This document shows, piece by piece, positions 16,542-28,465 of a DNA stretch of 64,000 nt. The notes under the pieces are model-generated. The model was not told the DNA's origin, did not search any database, and saw only the letters and a list, made by a program, of their open reading frames with translations. The DNA comes from Nakamurella sp. A5-74 (GTDB taxonomy: Bacteria > Actinomycetota > Actinomycetes > Mycobacteriales > Nakamurellaceae): NCBI RefSeq assembly GCF_040438885.1, contig NZ_CP159218.1, forward strand, positions 868,001 to 932,000, given 5' to 3'. A program made the position numbers and the translations under genes. Positions within the stretch are counted from its first letter, which is position 1. Each line of letters starts with the position of its first letter.

Positions 16542-16852
16542 TTCTCGGAGTTCCCGCTGCGGCACCGGCACTGCCCGGCGCAGCGTCCCGGGTGAGCCGG
16601 TGCCCCACGAGAGCAAGCACCCGTCCGCATCGTCGCGTCCGCCGACGAACGGACAGCTTCCGGACCGCACCAAGTGCCGAGCCCGGCCGCCTGTCGTCAC
16701 ATGCTGTGATCGAATCTGATCGTTTGCGGCATTCAGGCGATAGTTGTTGCGAGATCTTGACTGGAGTGGGCAGATCGCTGTTCACTGCGTCAGCCGTGGG
16801 GCGTCGACCTGGCTCGTCGTTTCCTGCCCGACCTACAAGGAAGTTGGTCACG
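16542..16852. promoter_or_regulatory. Upstream region of the GH2 gene with paired TGATCG motifs
   Basis: No gene is seen in these 311 bases. TGATCG occurs twice at 16707-16712 and 16717-16722, ten bases apart, on the same helix face. TTGACT at 16757-16762 is a possible -35 box, but no good -10 follows. AAGGAAG near 16838-16844 is the likely ribosome binding site. The pattern suggests DeoR control of the glycosidase. Confidence 0.4.
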
Positions 16853-19441
16853 ATGAGAGTTGCATCCAAGAGATGGCGGAGCGGAATGATCGCCGTCGCC
16901 TGCACCGTCGGCCTGATGGCCACCCCGGCGATCGCCGGCCCAGCCTCGGTCGCCCCCGGTGGGCCGACCGCGACCCGGACCGCATCCGGTCCGACTGCCT
17001 CGGCGTCGACCTGGAGCGGACTGACCGCTCCGTTGCCCACCCGTTGGACGTCGCAGGTCTCGCCGACGAATGCCCTGCCCGACTACCCGCGCCCGCAGCT
17101 GGCCCGGCCGTCGGTCGCGGCGCCGAAGTGGCTGAGCCTGAACGGACTCTGGCAGTACGCGCCTACCGATGGCTTCACCCCTCCGGTGTTCGGCGCCGAC
17201 CTGGACGGTCAGATCCTGGTGCCCTACCCGGCTGAGTCGGTGTTGTCCGGTGTGCAGAAGCATTCCGACTACATGTTCTACCGCCGCACAGTCACCGTTC
17301 CCAAGAACTTCCTGAGCGGTGGGCAGCACCTGCGGCTCAATTTCGGAGCGGTCAACTACGACGCCGCTGTGTACGTCAACGGTATCCAGGTCGCCCGTCA
17401 TCTGGGTGGGTACGATTCGTTCAGCGTCGACGTGACGGCGGCGCTGCGGGTCAAGGGGCCGCAGGAGATCCTGGTCGCCGTCCACTCACCCGTGGACAGC
17501 GCCACCATCCCGGTCGGCAAGCAACGCCTCGACCCCGACGGGATCTTCTACACCGCGGCATCCGGTATCTGGCAATCGGTCTGGCTCGAGCCGGTAGCGG
17601 CAACCAGCATTGCCTCGTTCACCGCGACGCCGGACGCGGCCAGTTCGTCGTTCACTTTCAAGGCCACCCTCAACGGTGATCCGACCAACGCGCGGCTCGC
17701 CGTCGACGTGTACGCCGGCACCAAGAAGGTCGCAGCGGTGAGCGGAGCAGCCGGTGGCACCATGCGGGTCACCGTGCCCAAGCCGCGCCTGTGGAGCCCG
17801 GCCGACCCTTTTCTCTACACCTTCAAGGTGCGGCTGACCGGCCACGGCACTGACGTCATCGAAAGCTACGCCGGACTGAGATCGGTTGCAGTGCAACTGG
17901 TCAACGGCAAGCAGCGGATCACCCTCAACGGCAAGGCCACCTTCCTGCTGTCCACCCTCGACCAGGGCTACTGGCCGGATGGGATCTACACCGCGCCGAC
18001 CGACGCCGCGCTGAAGTTCGACATCCAGAAAACCAAGGACCTGGGGTTCAACACCATCCGCAAGCACATCAAGGTCGAGCCGGCCAGGTGGTACTACTGG
18101 GCCGACAAGCTCGGAATCATGGTGTGGCAGGACTCGCCGGCGCTCCCGACAGGTCGGAACGGCTCGCTGACCGCCGGCGACAAGGCCAACTTCCGGGCCG
18201 AGACCGCCCAGATGGTCGGACAACTGGCCAATGTCACGTCGATCATCGGGTGGATCCCGTTCAACGAGGGCTGGGGCCAGTGGAGCGTGGCCGCGGCCTC
18301 GGAGGTCGGGGCCCAGATCAAGGCTCAGGATCCGTCGCGACTGGTCAACGACCGCAGCGGCTTCAACTGCTGCGACACCCCGGGTGACCCCGGCACCGGC
18401 GACATCATCGACTGGCACCAGTACCAGGGGCCGGCACTGCCCGCCCCTGATGCGACGCGAGCCTCCATCGACGGTGAGCACGGCGGCCTGACGCTGACCG
18501 TGCCCGGCCACACCTGGCCCGGCGCGCCCATCAACCCATACGGTTCGGTCCCGGATGCCGCGGCATTGAACGCCGGCTATGAGGCCAACAATGCCGTGCT
18601 GCGCGATCAGGGTGCGCCCTACGGACTTTCGGGCTCGGTGTACACCCAGATCACCGACGTCGAAGGTGAGCAGAACGGCTTCTTCACCTACGACCGCGAG
18701 GTCGAGAAAGTCGACGAGGCCAGGGTGCGGGCGTCAAATCTCGCGGTGATCAATGCCGGGTCCAAGCCGACCCCGCCGGCGCCGCCGGGCACCCCGGGGC
18801 TGGGTGGCGTCGATCGCTGGTCGTTCGACGAGACCACTGGAACCACTGCGGCCGACGGCGTGGGCGGGCACGATCTGACCCTGCGGAACGGTGCAAAGTT
18901 CGGACCCGGCCTGGCTGGGAACGCCCTGGTGCTCAACGGGGTCGACCAGTCCGCAGAGTCCTCGGGCACCCTGATCCCGACCACCAACACCAACTACACG
19001 GTGTCGGCCTGGGCCAAGGCGTCCAGTTTCGGCGGAGCGTTCCAGACCGTCATGAGCGAGGACGGCGCGGCCACCAGCGCGTTCTTCCTCCAGTACTCCG
19101 GAGCCGACAAACGGTGGGCGTTCAGCTTTGCCAGTATCCGGGCGTTGGCCACCACCGTCGGGATGCCCGTGGCCGGGCAGTGGTACCACCTGGTCGGCGT
19201 CCGGGATGTCACCCGTTCCCGGCTCTCGATCTACGTGGACGGGGTGCTGGCCGGTTCGGTCGGCATCTTGGGCGGCGGTGACCTCGGAACCGGCAACCTG
19301 CAGGTGGGTCGGGGTCAGTTCGGCGGCAACCCGGTCGACTACCTGAACGGGTCGGTCGACGACGCCAGGGTGTTCGATCGGGAGTTGACCGCGGCCGAGG
19401 TCGCGGCCCTGCACGAGGCGGGTCCCGGGGCCACCCAGTAG
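16853..19441 (+). CDS. Secreted glycoside hydrolase family 2 enzyme with C-terminal LamG domain
   Basis: The 862-residue protein starts at ATG 16853 after AAGGAAG, with a signal peptide ending near TPAIAGPAS. A GH2 jelly-roll sugar-binding domain follows (LNGLWQYAP, YRRTVTVPK, LNFGAVNYDAAVYVNGIQV), then the immunoglobulin-like domain and a TIM barrel. GWIPFNEGWGQW places the acid/base Glu at residue 472; Glu542 in SIDGEHGGL is the candidate nucleophile. From about residue 650 a LamG/concanavalin-like domain (RWSFDETTGTT to AALHEAGPG) probably binds polysaccharide. GH2 includes beta-galactosidases, glucuronidases, mannosidases and, in some Streptomyces, galactofuranosidases. The YtfQRT-like importer downstream makes a galactofuranosidase worth testing; specificity is not established. 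Confidence 0.85.
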   Translation: MRVASKRWRSGMIAVACTVGLMATPAIAGPASVAPGGPTATRTASGPTASASTWSGLTAPLPTRWTSQVSPTNALPDYPRPQLARPSVAAPKWLSLNGLWQYAPTDGFTPPVFGADLDGQILVPYPAESVLSGVQKHSDYMFYRRTVTVPKNFLSGGQHLRLNFGAVNYDAAVYVNGIQVARHLGGYDSFSVDVTAALRVKGPQEILVAVHSPVDSATIPVGKQRLDPDGIFYTAASGIWQSVWLEPVAATSIASFTATPDAASSSFTFKATLNGDPTNARLAVDVYAGTKKVAAVSGAAGGTMRVTVPKPRLWSPADPFLYTFKVRLTGHGTDVIESYAGLRSVAVQLVNGKQRITLNGKATFLLSTLDQGYWPDGIYTAPTDAALKFDIQKTKDLGFNTIRKHIKVEPARWYYWADKLGIMVWQDSPALPTGRNGSLTAGDKANFRAETAQMVGQLANVTSIIGWIPFNEGWGQWSVAAASEVGAQIKAQDPSRLVNDRSGFNCCDTPGDPGTGDIIDWHQYQGPALPAPDATRASIDGEHGGLTLTVPGHTWPGAPINPYGSVPDAAALNAGYEANNAVLRDQGAPYGLSGSVYTQITDVEGEQNGFFTYDREVEKVDEARVRASNLAVINAGSKPTPPAPPGTPGLGGVDRWSFDETTGTTAADGVGGHDLTLRNGAKFGPGLAGNALVLNGVDQSAESSGTLIPTTNTNYTVSAWAKASSFGGAFQTVMSEDGAATSAFFLQYSGADKRWAFSFASIRALATTVGMPVAGQWYHLVGVRDVTRSRLSIYVDGVLAGSVGILGGGDLGTGNLQVGRGQFGGNPVDYLNGSVDDARVFDRELTAAEVAALHEAGPGATQ

Positions 19442-19450
19442 GACGACGGC

Positions 19451-19486
19451 GGACGGTCGACCCGGCGGGTATCGGGTCGGCCGTCC
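19451..19486 (+). terminator. Hairpin after the GH2 gene
   Basis: GGACGGTCGACCC at 19451-19463 pairs with GGGTCGGCCGTCC at 19474-19486 with a single mismatch around a ten-base loop, ten bases after the GH2 stop. No T-run follows, as is usual in high-GC actinomycetes. It probably ends the GH2 transcript before the importer promoter. Confidence 0.6.
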
Positions 19487-19519
19487 GGTCCAACGTCCCG
19501 ACCGGGGTCGGCGGTTGTC

Positions 19520-19555
19520 TGATCGTTACCAACCACCAAATGATCGATCTTGACA
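19520..19555 (+). promoter_or_regulatory. Importer promoter region with paired TGATCG motifs and TTGACA
   Basis: TGATCG occurs at 19520-19525 and 19541-19546, 21 bases apart, about two helical turns. A consensus -35 TTGACA at 19550-19555 follows directly. The -10 box is not clear. The gene start is 138 bases downstream. The layout fits DeoR repression overlapping the promoter. Confidence 0.45.
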
Positions 19556-19692
19556 GTTCCGGGTTGGACTGGGAGCCTTCGTGACGGCCGCCGCCCCCTC
19601 GGATCCATTGTCGGCCGCGGGATTGCGCCGCTCTCCGGCCACTTTGCGTGTGATCATCAGGATCTGCGCCCTCATCACAAGGATGTGAGAAA

Positions 19693-20925
19693 ATGTCCCC
19701 TCGGCTCATTCGCACCGGCCGGACGATCGCTGTCGCCGTCACTCTCGGTCTCGCCCTCGCGGGGTGTGGCAGCAGCACCACCCCGGCGGCTTCCGGCTCG
19801 ACCACGGCACCCACCTCGGGACCAGCCACGTCGGCCGACGCCTCGACGCCGGCCATGTCGTCCGACGGTATGTCGTCGGCCATGTCGTCCGACGCCTCGA
19901 CGTCGGCCATGTCGTCCGACTCCTCGACGTCGGCCATGTCGTCCGACGGCATGACCTCCGGTACGGGGTCCGCCGGCACCGGCTCGTCGGCCGCGTCCGG
20001 CGACGGTTGCACCGCGGCCAAGCTGGGCTACCCGGCGATCGCCAGCTTCAAGGGCGTCAAGGTCGGCTTCTCGCAGTCCGAGCCCGACAACGCCTCCTTC
20101 CGCGCCGCCGAGACCCAGTCGATGAAGGACGAGGCAGCCAAGCAGGGCGCAGAACTGCTGTACGCCAACGCGAACAAGGACCCGCAGAAGCAGATTGCAG
20201 ACATCAAGGACCTGATCACCAAGGGTGCGCAGGTGCTCATCGTCGCGCCGCTGAACAGCGACGGCCTGCAGCCTGCCTGGGACGCCGCGGCCGCCGCCAA
20301 GGTCCCGGTCGTCACCGTCGACCGGCTGGTCTCGCAAACCGCCTGCAAGGACTACCTGACCTTCATCGGTTCCGACTTCGTCAAGCAGGGCAATCGGGCG
20401 GCGGACGCAATGGGCGCGGCGCTGGAGGGCAAGGGCAACGTCGTCATCCTGCTCGGTTCATCGGGCAACGGTGTGACCACCGACCGCACCAGCGGTTTCG
20501 TCGACGAGATGGCCGCCAAGTACCCGGGTGTCACCATCTCCAAGCAGCAGACCGGTGACTTCGACCGGGCCAAGGGCCAGGCGACCGCCTCGCAGCTGCT
20601 GCAGGCCGACCCGAGCATCACCGGGATCTACGCCGAGAACGACGAGATGGGGGTCGGCGCTTACAACGCCATCAAGGCAGCCGGCAAGGCCCCGGGCAAG
20701 GACATCAAGATCGTCTCGATCGACGGCATCAAGGACGCCGTGAGCAAGATCGCGACGGGTGAGTACACCGCGGTCATCCAGTCCAACCCGCGCTTCGGGC
20801 CGCTGGCCTTCAAGGCGCTCACGGACTTCGAGACAGGCACGCCGGTTCCGGACAAGATCATCATCGAGGACGGCGACTACCTGGATGCGGATGCGGCGAA
20901 GGCCAAGGCTGACGAGGCATTCTGA
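19693..20925 (+). CDS. YtfQ-like sugar-binding lipoprotein
   Basis: The 410-residue protein has a lipoprotein signal ending LALAGCGS. A linker of about 75 residues rich in Met, Ser, Asp and Ala, with AMSSD repeats, precedes a type I periplasmic-binding domain (VGFSQSEPDNASFRAAETQS, ANKDPQKQIADIKDLITKG, IYAENDEMGVGAYNAIKAAG). The binding domain closely follows the E. coli YtfQ pattern, which binds galactofuranose; that motif match is mine by eye. It is followed by a hairpin and by ATPase and two permease genes, matching the ytfQRT-yjfF order. Other aldoses remain possible ligands. Confidence 0.85.
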   Translation: MSPRLIRTGRTIAVAVTLGLALAGCGSSTTPAASGSTTAPTSGPATSADASTPAMSSDGMSSAMSSDASTSAMSSDSSTSAMSSDGMTSGTGSAGTGSSAASGDGCTAAKLGYPAIASFKGVKVGFSQSEPDNASFRAAETQSMKDEAAKQGAELLYANANKDPQKQIADIKDLITKGAQVLIVAPLNSDGLQPAWDAAAAAKVPVVTVDRLVSQTACKDYLTFIGSDFVKQGNRAADAMGAALEGKGNVVILLGSSGNGVTTDRTSGFVDEMAAKYPGVTISKQQTGDFDRAKGQATASQLLQADPSITGIYAENDEMGVGAYNAIKAAGKAPGKDIKIVSIDGIKDAVSKIATGEYTAVIQSNPRFGPLAFKALTDFETGTPVPDKIIIEDGDYLDADAAKAKADEAF

Positions 20926-20941
20926 TCCCGTTCGCGAACAT

Positions 20942-20984
20942 GCCGCCGGTCCGCGACCCGCAGTTCCGGGCGCGGACCGGCGGC
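20942..20984 (+). promoter_or_regulatory. Perfect 14-bp intercistronic hairpin
   Basis: GCCGCCGGTCCGCG at 20942-20955 pairs perfectly with CGCGGACCGGCGGC at 20971-20984 around a 15-base loop, between the binding-protein stop and the ATPase start at 21016. It likely stabilises the binding-protein message or attenuates readthrough, giving excess binding protein over transporter. Confidence 0.65.
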
Positions 20985-21015
20985 TGCCATCCCCCTGAAT
21001 GAGTGGAAGCGCAGC

Positions 21016-22587
21016 ATGACGGTCACCGATGGTCCGGCGTCAGCCGGTCCTGCCGCCCCAGGGTCGCAGGCTCCCCCGATCCTCGAGGCTCGCGGGGTCA
21101 GCAAGACCTTTCCGGGGGTCAAGGCGCTGCAGGACGTGTCGATCACCCTTCGCGGTGGTGAGGTGCACGCCCTGGTCGGCGAGAACGGCGCCGGCAAGTC
21201 CACCCTCATCAAGCTGCTGACCGGCGTCTACCAGTTGGACGCCGGTCAGCTGCTGCACCGCGGCAACCAGGTCTCCTTCACCGATCCCAAGGCGGCCCAG
21301 GCGGCGGGCATCAGCACCATCTACCAAGAGGTGAACCTGGTGCCGCTGCAGTCGGGGGCGAGGAACCTGTACCTGGGCCGTGAGCCGCGGACCCGGCTGC
21401 ACCTGGTCGACTACAAGAAGATGAACCACGACGCCAAGGCACTGCTCGACGACTTCGCAATCGACGCCGACCCGACCGTCCCGGTTGCCACCCTGGCCCT
21501 CGGGGCCCAGCAGATGATCTGCATCGCCCGGGCCATGTCACTCGACGCCAACGTGGTGATCATGGATGAGCCGACGTCATCGCTGGAGAGCCGCGAGGTC
21601 GAGACGTTGTTCGGGCTGATCGAGCGGTTGAAGGCGAGCGGGGTGGCCGTCGTCTACGTCAGTCACCGGCTGGACGAGCTGTACCGGATCTGCGACCAGG
21701 TGACCGTGTTGCGGGACGGCCGGCTGGTGCACACCGGCCCGATCGCCGAGCTGCCGCGACGACAGCTGGTGGCCACCATGCTCGGTCGTGAACTGCTCGA
21801 ACAGCACGCCAGGTCGTCGGTCACGGCGCCGGCCGATCAGGCCGAGGGTGACACGCCGGCGTTGCAGGCCGAACGCCTGAACCGACGTGGTGTGCTGCAC
21901 GACGTCTCGGTCACCATTCGGCCGGGTGAGGTGGTCGGTCTCGGCGGTCTGCTCGGGGCAGGTCGCAGCGAGACAGCGAAAGCCGTTCTGGGGGCCCAGA
22001 TCCTGGACTCGGGCTCGATCACCGTCGACGGTGTCACGATCCGCGGCGGTTCGCCCGCCCGCTCGATCCGGGCCGGCGCAGTGCTGTTGCCCGAAGACCG
22101 CAAGGCCGAGGGCATCCTGCCCAACCTGTCGATCCGGGACAACATCGTGCTGGCTGCGCTGCCCCGGCTCTCCACCTGGGGGCTGTTCTCCGACCGGGCG
22201 GCCAGAAAGCTGGTCGACACCTTCATGACCCGGCTGAACATCAAGGCCTACGGCCCGGGTCAGAAGGTGGGCACATTGTCCGGCGGCAATCAGCAGAAGG
22301 TGCTGCTGGCCCGCTGGCTCTGTCTCGAACCCAAGGTGCTGATGCTCGACGAGCCCACCCGAGGCATCGATGTAGGCGCCAAGGCCGAGGTCCGTCGGCT
22401 GATCGACGAGCTGGCCGAGCAGGGGCTCGGGGTACTGCTGATCTCGTCGGAAACAGAGGAACTGGTGGACGGCTCGCACCGCATCCTGGTGCTGCGGGAT
22501 GGCAGCATCGTCTCAGAACTGAGCGGTGACCGGCTCACCGAGTCCGAACTGGTGCAGGCGATCGCCGGGGACGTAACCGATGTCTGA
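21016..22587 (+). CDS. YtfR-like sugar importer ATPase
   Basis: The 523-residue double ATPase has Walker A GENGAGKST, signature LALGAQQM and Walker B VIMDEPTSSL in the first domain. The second domain has GLLGAGRSE, LSGGNQQKVLLARW and LMLDEPTRGID. This is the RbsA/YtfR layout, with the usual degenerate second P-loop. It starts 90 bases after the binding-protein gene, beyond a hairpin, and overlaps the next gene by eight bases. It energises the importer formed with the two following permeases. Confidence 0.9.
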   Translation: MTVTDGPASAGPAAPGSQAPPILEARGVSKTFPGVKALQDVSITLRGGEVHALVGENGAGKSTLIKLLTGVYQLDAGQLLHRGNQVSFTDPKAAQAAGISTIYQEVNLVPLQSGARNLYLGREPRTRLHLVDYKKMNHDAKALLDDFAIDADPTVPVATLALGAQQMICIARAMSLDANVVIMDEPTSSLESREVETLFGLIERLKASGVAVVYVSHRLDELYRICDQVTVLRDGRLVHTGPIAELPRRQLVATMLGRELLEQHARSSVTAPADQAEGDTPALQAERLNRRGVLHDVSVTIRPGEVVGLGGLLGAGRSETAKAVLGAQILDSGSITVDGVTIRGGSPARSIRAGAVLLPEDRKAEGILPNLSIRDNIVLAALPRLSTWGLFSDRAARKLVDTFMTRLNIKAYGPGQKVGTLSGGNQQKVLLARWLCLEPKVLMLDEPTRGIDVGAKAEVRRLIDELAEQGLGVLLISSETEELVDGSHRILVLRDGSIVSELSGDRLTESELVQAIAGDVTDV

Positions 22588-23575
22588 GACCCCGACCCCC
22601 ACCGTGCCGGAGGCACCGAGCCGGCCGGCCCGCTCCGTCGACCGCTCCAAGGTCGCCTCCTTCCTGCAGGACAACGGGGTGTACGTCGCGCTGGCCGTAC
22701 TGGTCGGCTACAACGCGTTCTTCACCAACTTCTGGTTCACCGCGAGCAATCTCAAGCTGCAGCTGGTGCTGGTCGCCCCCATCCTGATCGTCGCTCTCGG
22801 CATGGCCCTGGTGATCGGCACCGAGGGCATCGACCTGTCGGTCGGGGCCACCATGGCCATCTCGGCCTCGGTCATCGGTCAGGGAATTGACGCCGGGTTC
22901 TCGGTCCCGGTGATCATCGTCGGGGTGCTGCTCGCCGGGATGCTGGTCGGCGCCATCGCCGGGACGCTTGTCGCGTTCTTCGAGGTGCAACCGATCGTCG
23001 CGACGCTGGCCCTGCTGGTTGCCGGCCGGGGGATCGCAGTGCTGTTGCAGGCCAGCACGTTGAGCGTGTCCGACCCGACGCTGCTGAAGTTCGGCTCTGG
23101 GTCGTGGCTGGGGATCCAGGCCCCGTTCTGGGATGCGCTGGTGCCGGTGATCATCATCGCGTTCGTCGTGCGGCGCACTGTCTTCGGCCGCCGGATCGTG
23201 GTGATCGGGGACAACGTGCGGGCCTCGTACCTGTCCGGGATCCCGGTGCGGCGGACGCTGTTGACCGTCTACATCGTGAGCGGGCTGCTCGCGGCCTGGG
23301 CCGGGCTGGTGGTCACCACGTTCACCAGTACCAACGACCCGAGCACCAACGGTCTGGGCTACGAGCTGTTCGCGATCACCGCGGTGGTGGTCGGCGGGAC
23401 AGCGTTGTCGGGCGGCCGGGTCCGGATCCTCGGCACCATTGCCGGAGCCCTGGTGATGCAAGTACTGCGCAGCACGTTGGCATTCCACAATTTCACCGAC
23501 GCGGTCACCCAGATGGTCACCGCAGTGATCATCATCGTCGCCGTCCTTGTCCAGCGAAAGCGAGCCCGGTCGTGA
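22580..23575 (+). CDS. YtfT-like sugar importer permease
   Basis: This 331-residue permease of the RbsC/YtfT family has about eight to ten hydrophobic segments and the signatures GMALVIGTEGIDLSVGATMA and GTALSGGRVRILGTIAGALV. Its start lies inside the ATPase stop region and its stop overlaps the next start (GTGA), so translation is coupled. YtfT pairs with YjfF as a heterodimeric membrane channel in the galactofuranose importer. Confidence 0.88.
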   Translation: MSETPTPTVPEAPSRPARSVDRSKVASFLQDNGVYVALAVLVGYNAFFTNFWFTASNLKLQLVLVAPILIVALGMALVIGTEGIDLSVGATMAISASVIGQGIDAGFSVPVIIVGVLLAGMLVGAIAGTLVAFFEVQPIVATLALLVAGRGIAVLLQASTLSVSDPTLLKFGSGSWLGIQAPFWDALVPVIIIAFVVRRTVFGRRIVVIGDNVRASYLSGIPVRRTLLTVYIVSGLLAAWAGLVVTTFTSTNDPSTNGLGYELFAITAVVVGGTALSGGRVRILGTIAGALVMQVLRSTLAFHNFTDAVTQMVTAVIIIVAVLVQRKRARS

Positions 23576-24630
23576 CCGACAGCGACAGCGGAAAGGGCCT
23601 GTCCCTCGACGACGTCAGGGGCGCCGGGGTGGAGGCGTCCCTGCGGCCCACCACCACCGGGGCCAGGATTGCCCACCTGCTGCAGCGGGACGGTGTCGGA
23701 GCAACCGTCGTGCTGGTGCTCGTGATCATCTTCGCGGCCAGCACGGTCGACGGATTCGGCTCGATCGGCAACATCCGCAACGTGCTGATCTCGGTGTCCT
23801 TCCCGGCGATCATTGCCATCGGCATGACCATGGTGATCGTCACCGGCGGCATCGACCTGTCGCTCGGGTCGGTGTACGCGCTGGCCGCGATCCTGTGCAC
23901 CAAGGTTCTCGATGTGTCGAAGGGAATGGGCGGCAACGCCATCGCCGGCATCGCGCTGGCCCTCGGGGCGGCGCTGCTGATCGGACTGGTGCAGGGGGTG
24001 CTGATCGCGCGAGTCGGGTTGCCGCCGTTCATCGTCACGCTGGCCGGCCTGTACGGCGTGCGTGGACTGGTCTACTTCGTCAGCAACAACGGGAATGACG
24101 TCTACTCGGCTCCCCAGTCCGGGGCGTTCTACCAATTCGGCACCGGCACGGTGTTCACCATCGGTTATCCGGTGGTGCTTGCCCTCATCCTGTACCTACT
24201 CGCCCACGTCACGTTGTCGCGCACCTCATTCGGGCTCACCGCGTATGCCCTTGGTGGCAGTGAGGACGCCTCATCGCTGATGGGCTTGAAAGTGCGGAGC
24301 ACCAAGATCAGGTTGTACGTGATCTCGGCCGGCCTGGCCGGTGTGGCCGGCATCCTGGCCGCGGCCTACAGCCAGTCCGGAACGCCCGACCTGGGGCGCG
24401 GTTTCGAGTTGAATGCGATTGCCGCGGTGGTGATCGGCGGCACTCTACTGACCGGAGGCGCCGGTTCGTTGATCGGGACCGCGGCCGGGGTGCTGCTGCT
24501 CGGCGTGGTCAGCAGCTACATCAACCTCGGCACCGATCTCCCCCAGGCCGCGCAGGCCGTGGTCACCGGCGCGTTCGTGATCGTCGTGGTCATCGTCCAG
24601 CGCTACCTGAACCGGGTCCAGCGGCGCTAG
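23572..24630 (+). CDS. YjfF-like sugar importer permease
   Basis: The 352-residue permease starts at GTG 23572, overlapping the previous stop by four bases; the frame is open far upstream but that part is a shadow of the previous gene. Family signatures are GMTMVIVTGGIDLSLGSVYA, ALGGSEDASSLMGLKV and GGTLLTGGAGSLIGTAAGV. A cytoplasmic N-terminus of about 45 residues precedes the first membrane segment. Two different permeases after one ATPase is the ytfQRT-yjfF arrangement rather than the rbs arrangement with one. Confidence 0.88.
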   Translation: MTDSDSGKGLSLDDVRGAGVEASLRPTTTGARIAHLLQRDGVGATVVLVLVIIFAASTVDGFGSIGNIRNVLISVSFPAIIAIGMTMVIVTGGIDLSLGSVYALAAILCTKVLDVSKGMGGNAIAGIALALGAALLIGLVQGVLIARVGLPPFIVTLAGLYGVRGLVYFVSNNGNDVYSAPQSGAFYQFGTGTVFTIGYPVVLALILYLLAHVTLSRTSFGLTAYALGGSEDASSLMGLKVRSTKIRLYVISAGLAGVAGILAAAYSQSGTPDLGRGFELNAIAAVVIGGTLLTGGAGSLIGTAAGVLLLGVVSSYINLGTDLPQAAQAVVTGAFVIVVVIVQRYLNRVQRR

Positions 24631-24833
24631 ATGCCCGGTTGTGGTCGCAGCACCACATCGACATGGCAACCCAGTTCTCCGGGGTCTCGGCGCGACCTTG
24701 CCCGACCCGTACCGGGCCGGCAGCAGAGCCGTCTCCACGAGCGAACCCGGCACTGCCTCGGTCCGCGTTGCCACATCGTTCGTCCGGCGCATGCCGGATG
24801 GTCGTCTGCGGGCGCAGATCGCGCCGTTCGTGA

Positions 24834-27736
<2,903 letters not shown>

Positions 27737-27862
27737 CGGGAGATTGTGCCACTGCCGGAGGACGCGGATGTCCGACTGGCACTCGGACGGTCTTGTCTGC
27801 CAGCACGATCCTGCGGATCATCCTCCCGATCACCATGAGGTGACACCCCGTGAGGAGGAGCC

Positions 27863-28390
27863 GTGGACGAGACGACACCGTCGGTCGAAGTGGCTCCGTT
27901 GCAGAGTGGCAGCGGACTGGCAGGTTTCCTGTTGTTGGGACGGTGGCCGAAGGACCCCGTCGAGTGGGCGAAATTGTTGGTGCTGTCCGTCCGGATCGCC
28001 GCCGTCCCCGGGCTGCTCAGGGTGAGCACGGTGTTCGCGGTGCTGGACGACCTGCCCGACGACCCGCACCCCGGGGCAGTGGGACTGATCGCCGCAGCTG
28101 GTCCGCTGATCGGTGAGAACGCCGTGGTTCCAGGACAATTCGCCCATCCGCATCCCTCGGCGATCGTCATCCTCCATCCGCCGAACAGCACCATCTCCTC
28201 GGTGCCCGAGTACGAGACCGCATCCGGCTGCGTGCTGCTGCCGGGTCTGCCGCATCTCGGACTCGACCACCGCGCCGCCTGGGTGGAGGCGGACGTGCAC
28301 GGCACGGTGACCCAGATGATCTCCAAGTCGGGTGTCGATCCGTTCCAGAACCCCGATACTGCAGCGCTGGCAACGTTTCTCGCTGCCTGA
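27863..28390 (+). CDS. Hypothetical protein
   Basis: The 175-residue product starts at GTG 27863 with GAGGAG a few bases upstream. I do not recognise a family. The middle is hydrophobic and proline-rich (AAVPGLLRVSTVFAVLDDLP, GENAVVPGQFAHPHPSAIVILHPPNSTI) without a clear membrane helix or signal peptide. Amphipathic VOC-like or beta-rich folds are possible but unsupported. Good ribosome binding site and codon bias argue that it is real. Confidence 0.55.
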   Translation: MDETTPSVEVAPLQSGSGLAGFLLLGRWPKDPVEWAKLLVLSVRIAAVPGLLRVSTVFAVLDDLPDDPHPGAVGLIAAAGPLIGENAVVPGQFAHPHPSAIVILHPPNSTISSVPEYETASGCVLLPGLPHLGLDHRAAWVEADVHGTVTQMISKSGVDPFQNPDTAALATFLAA

Positions 28391-28440
28391 GCAGGAATGG
28401 GGATCTCGACTCCCTCGTCGCTCGATCTCCGGAACCGACC
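28391..28440. repeat. Degenerate extragenic repeat
   Basis: The sequence around 28398-28436 (GGATCTCGACTC ... CTCGATCTCCGG) resembles the reverse complement of the repeats at 45219-45380, with a short internal deletion. It fills the gap between two convergent genes. This supports a dispersed extragenic repeat family in the genome. Confidence 0.4.
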
Positions 28441-28465
28441 CGATCAGCGAACATCCGGTCCGGGA

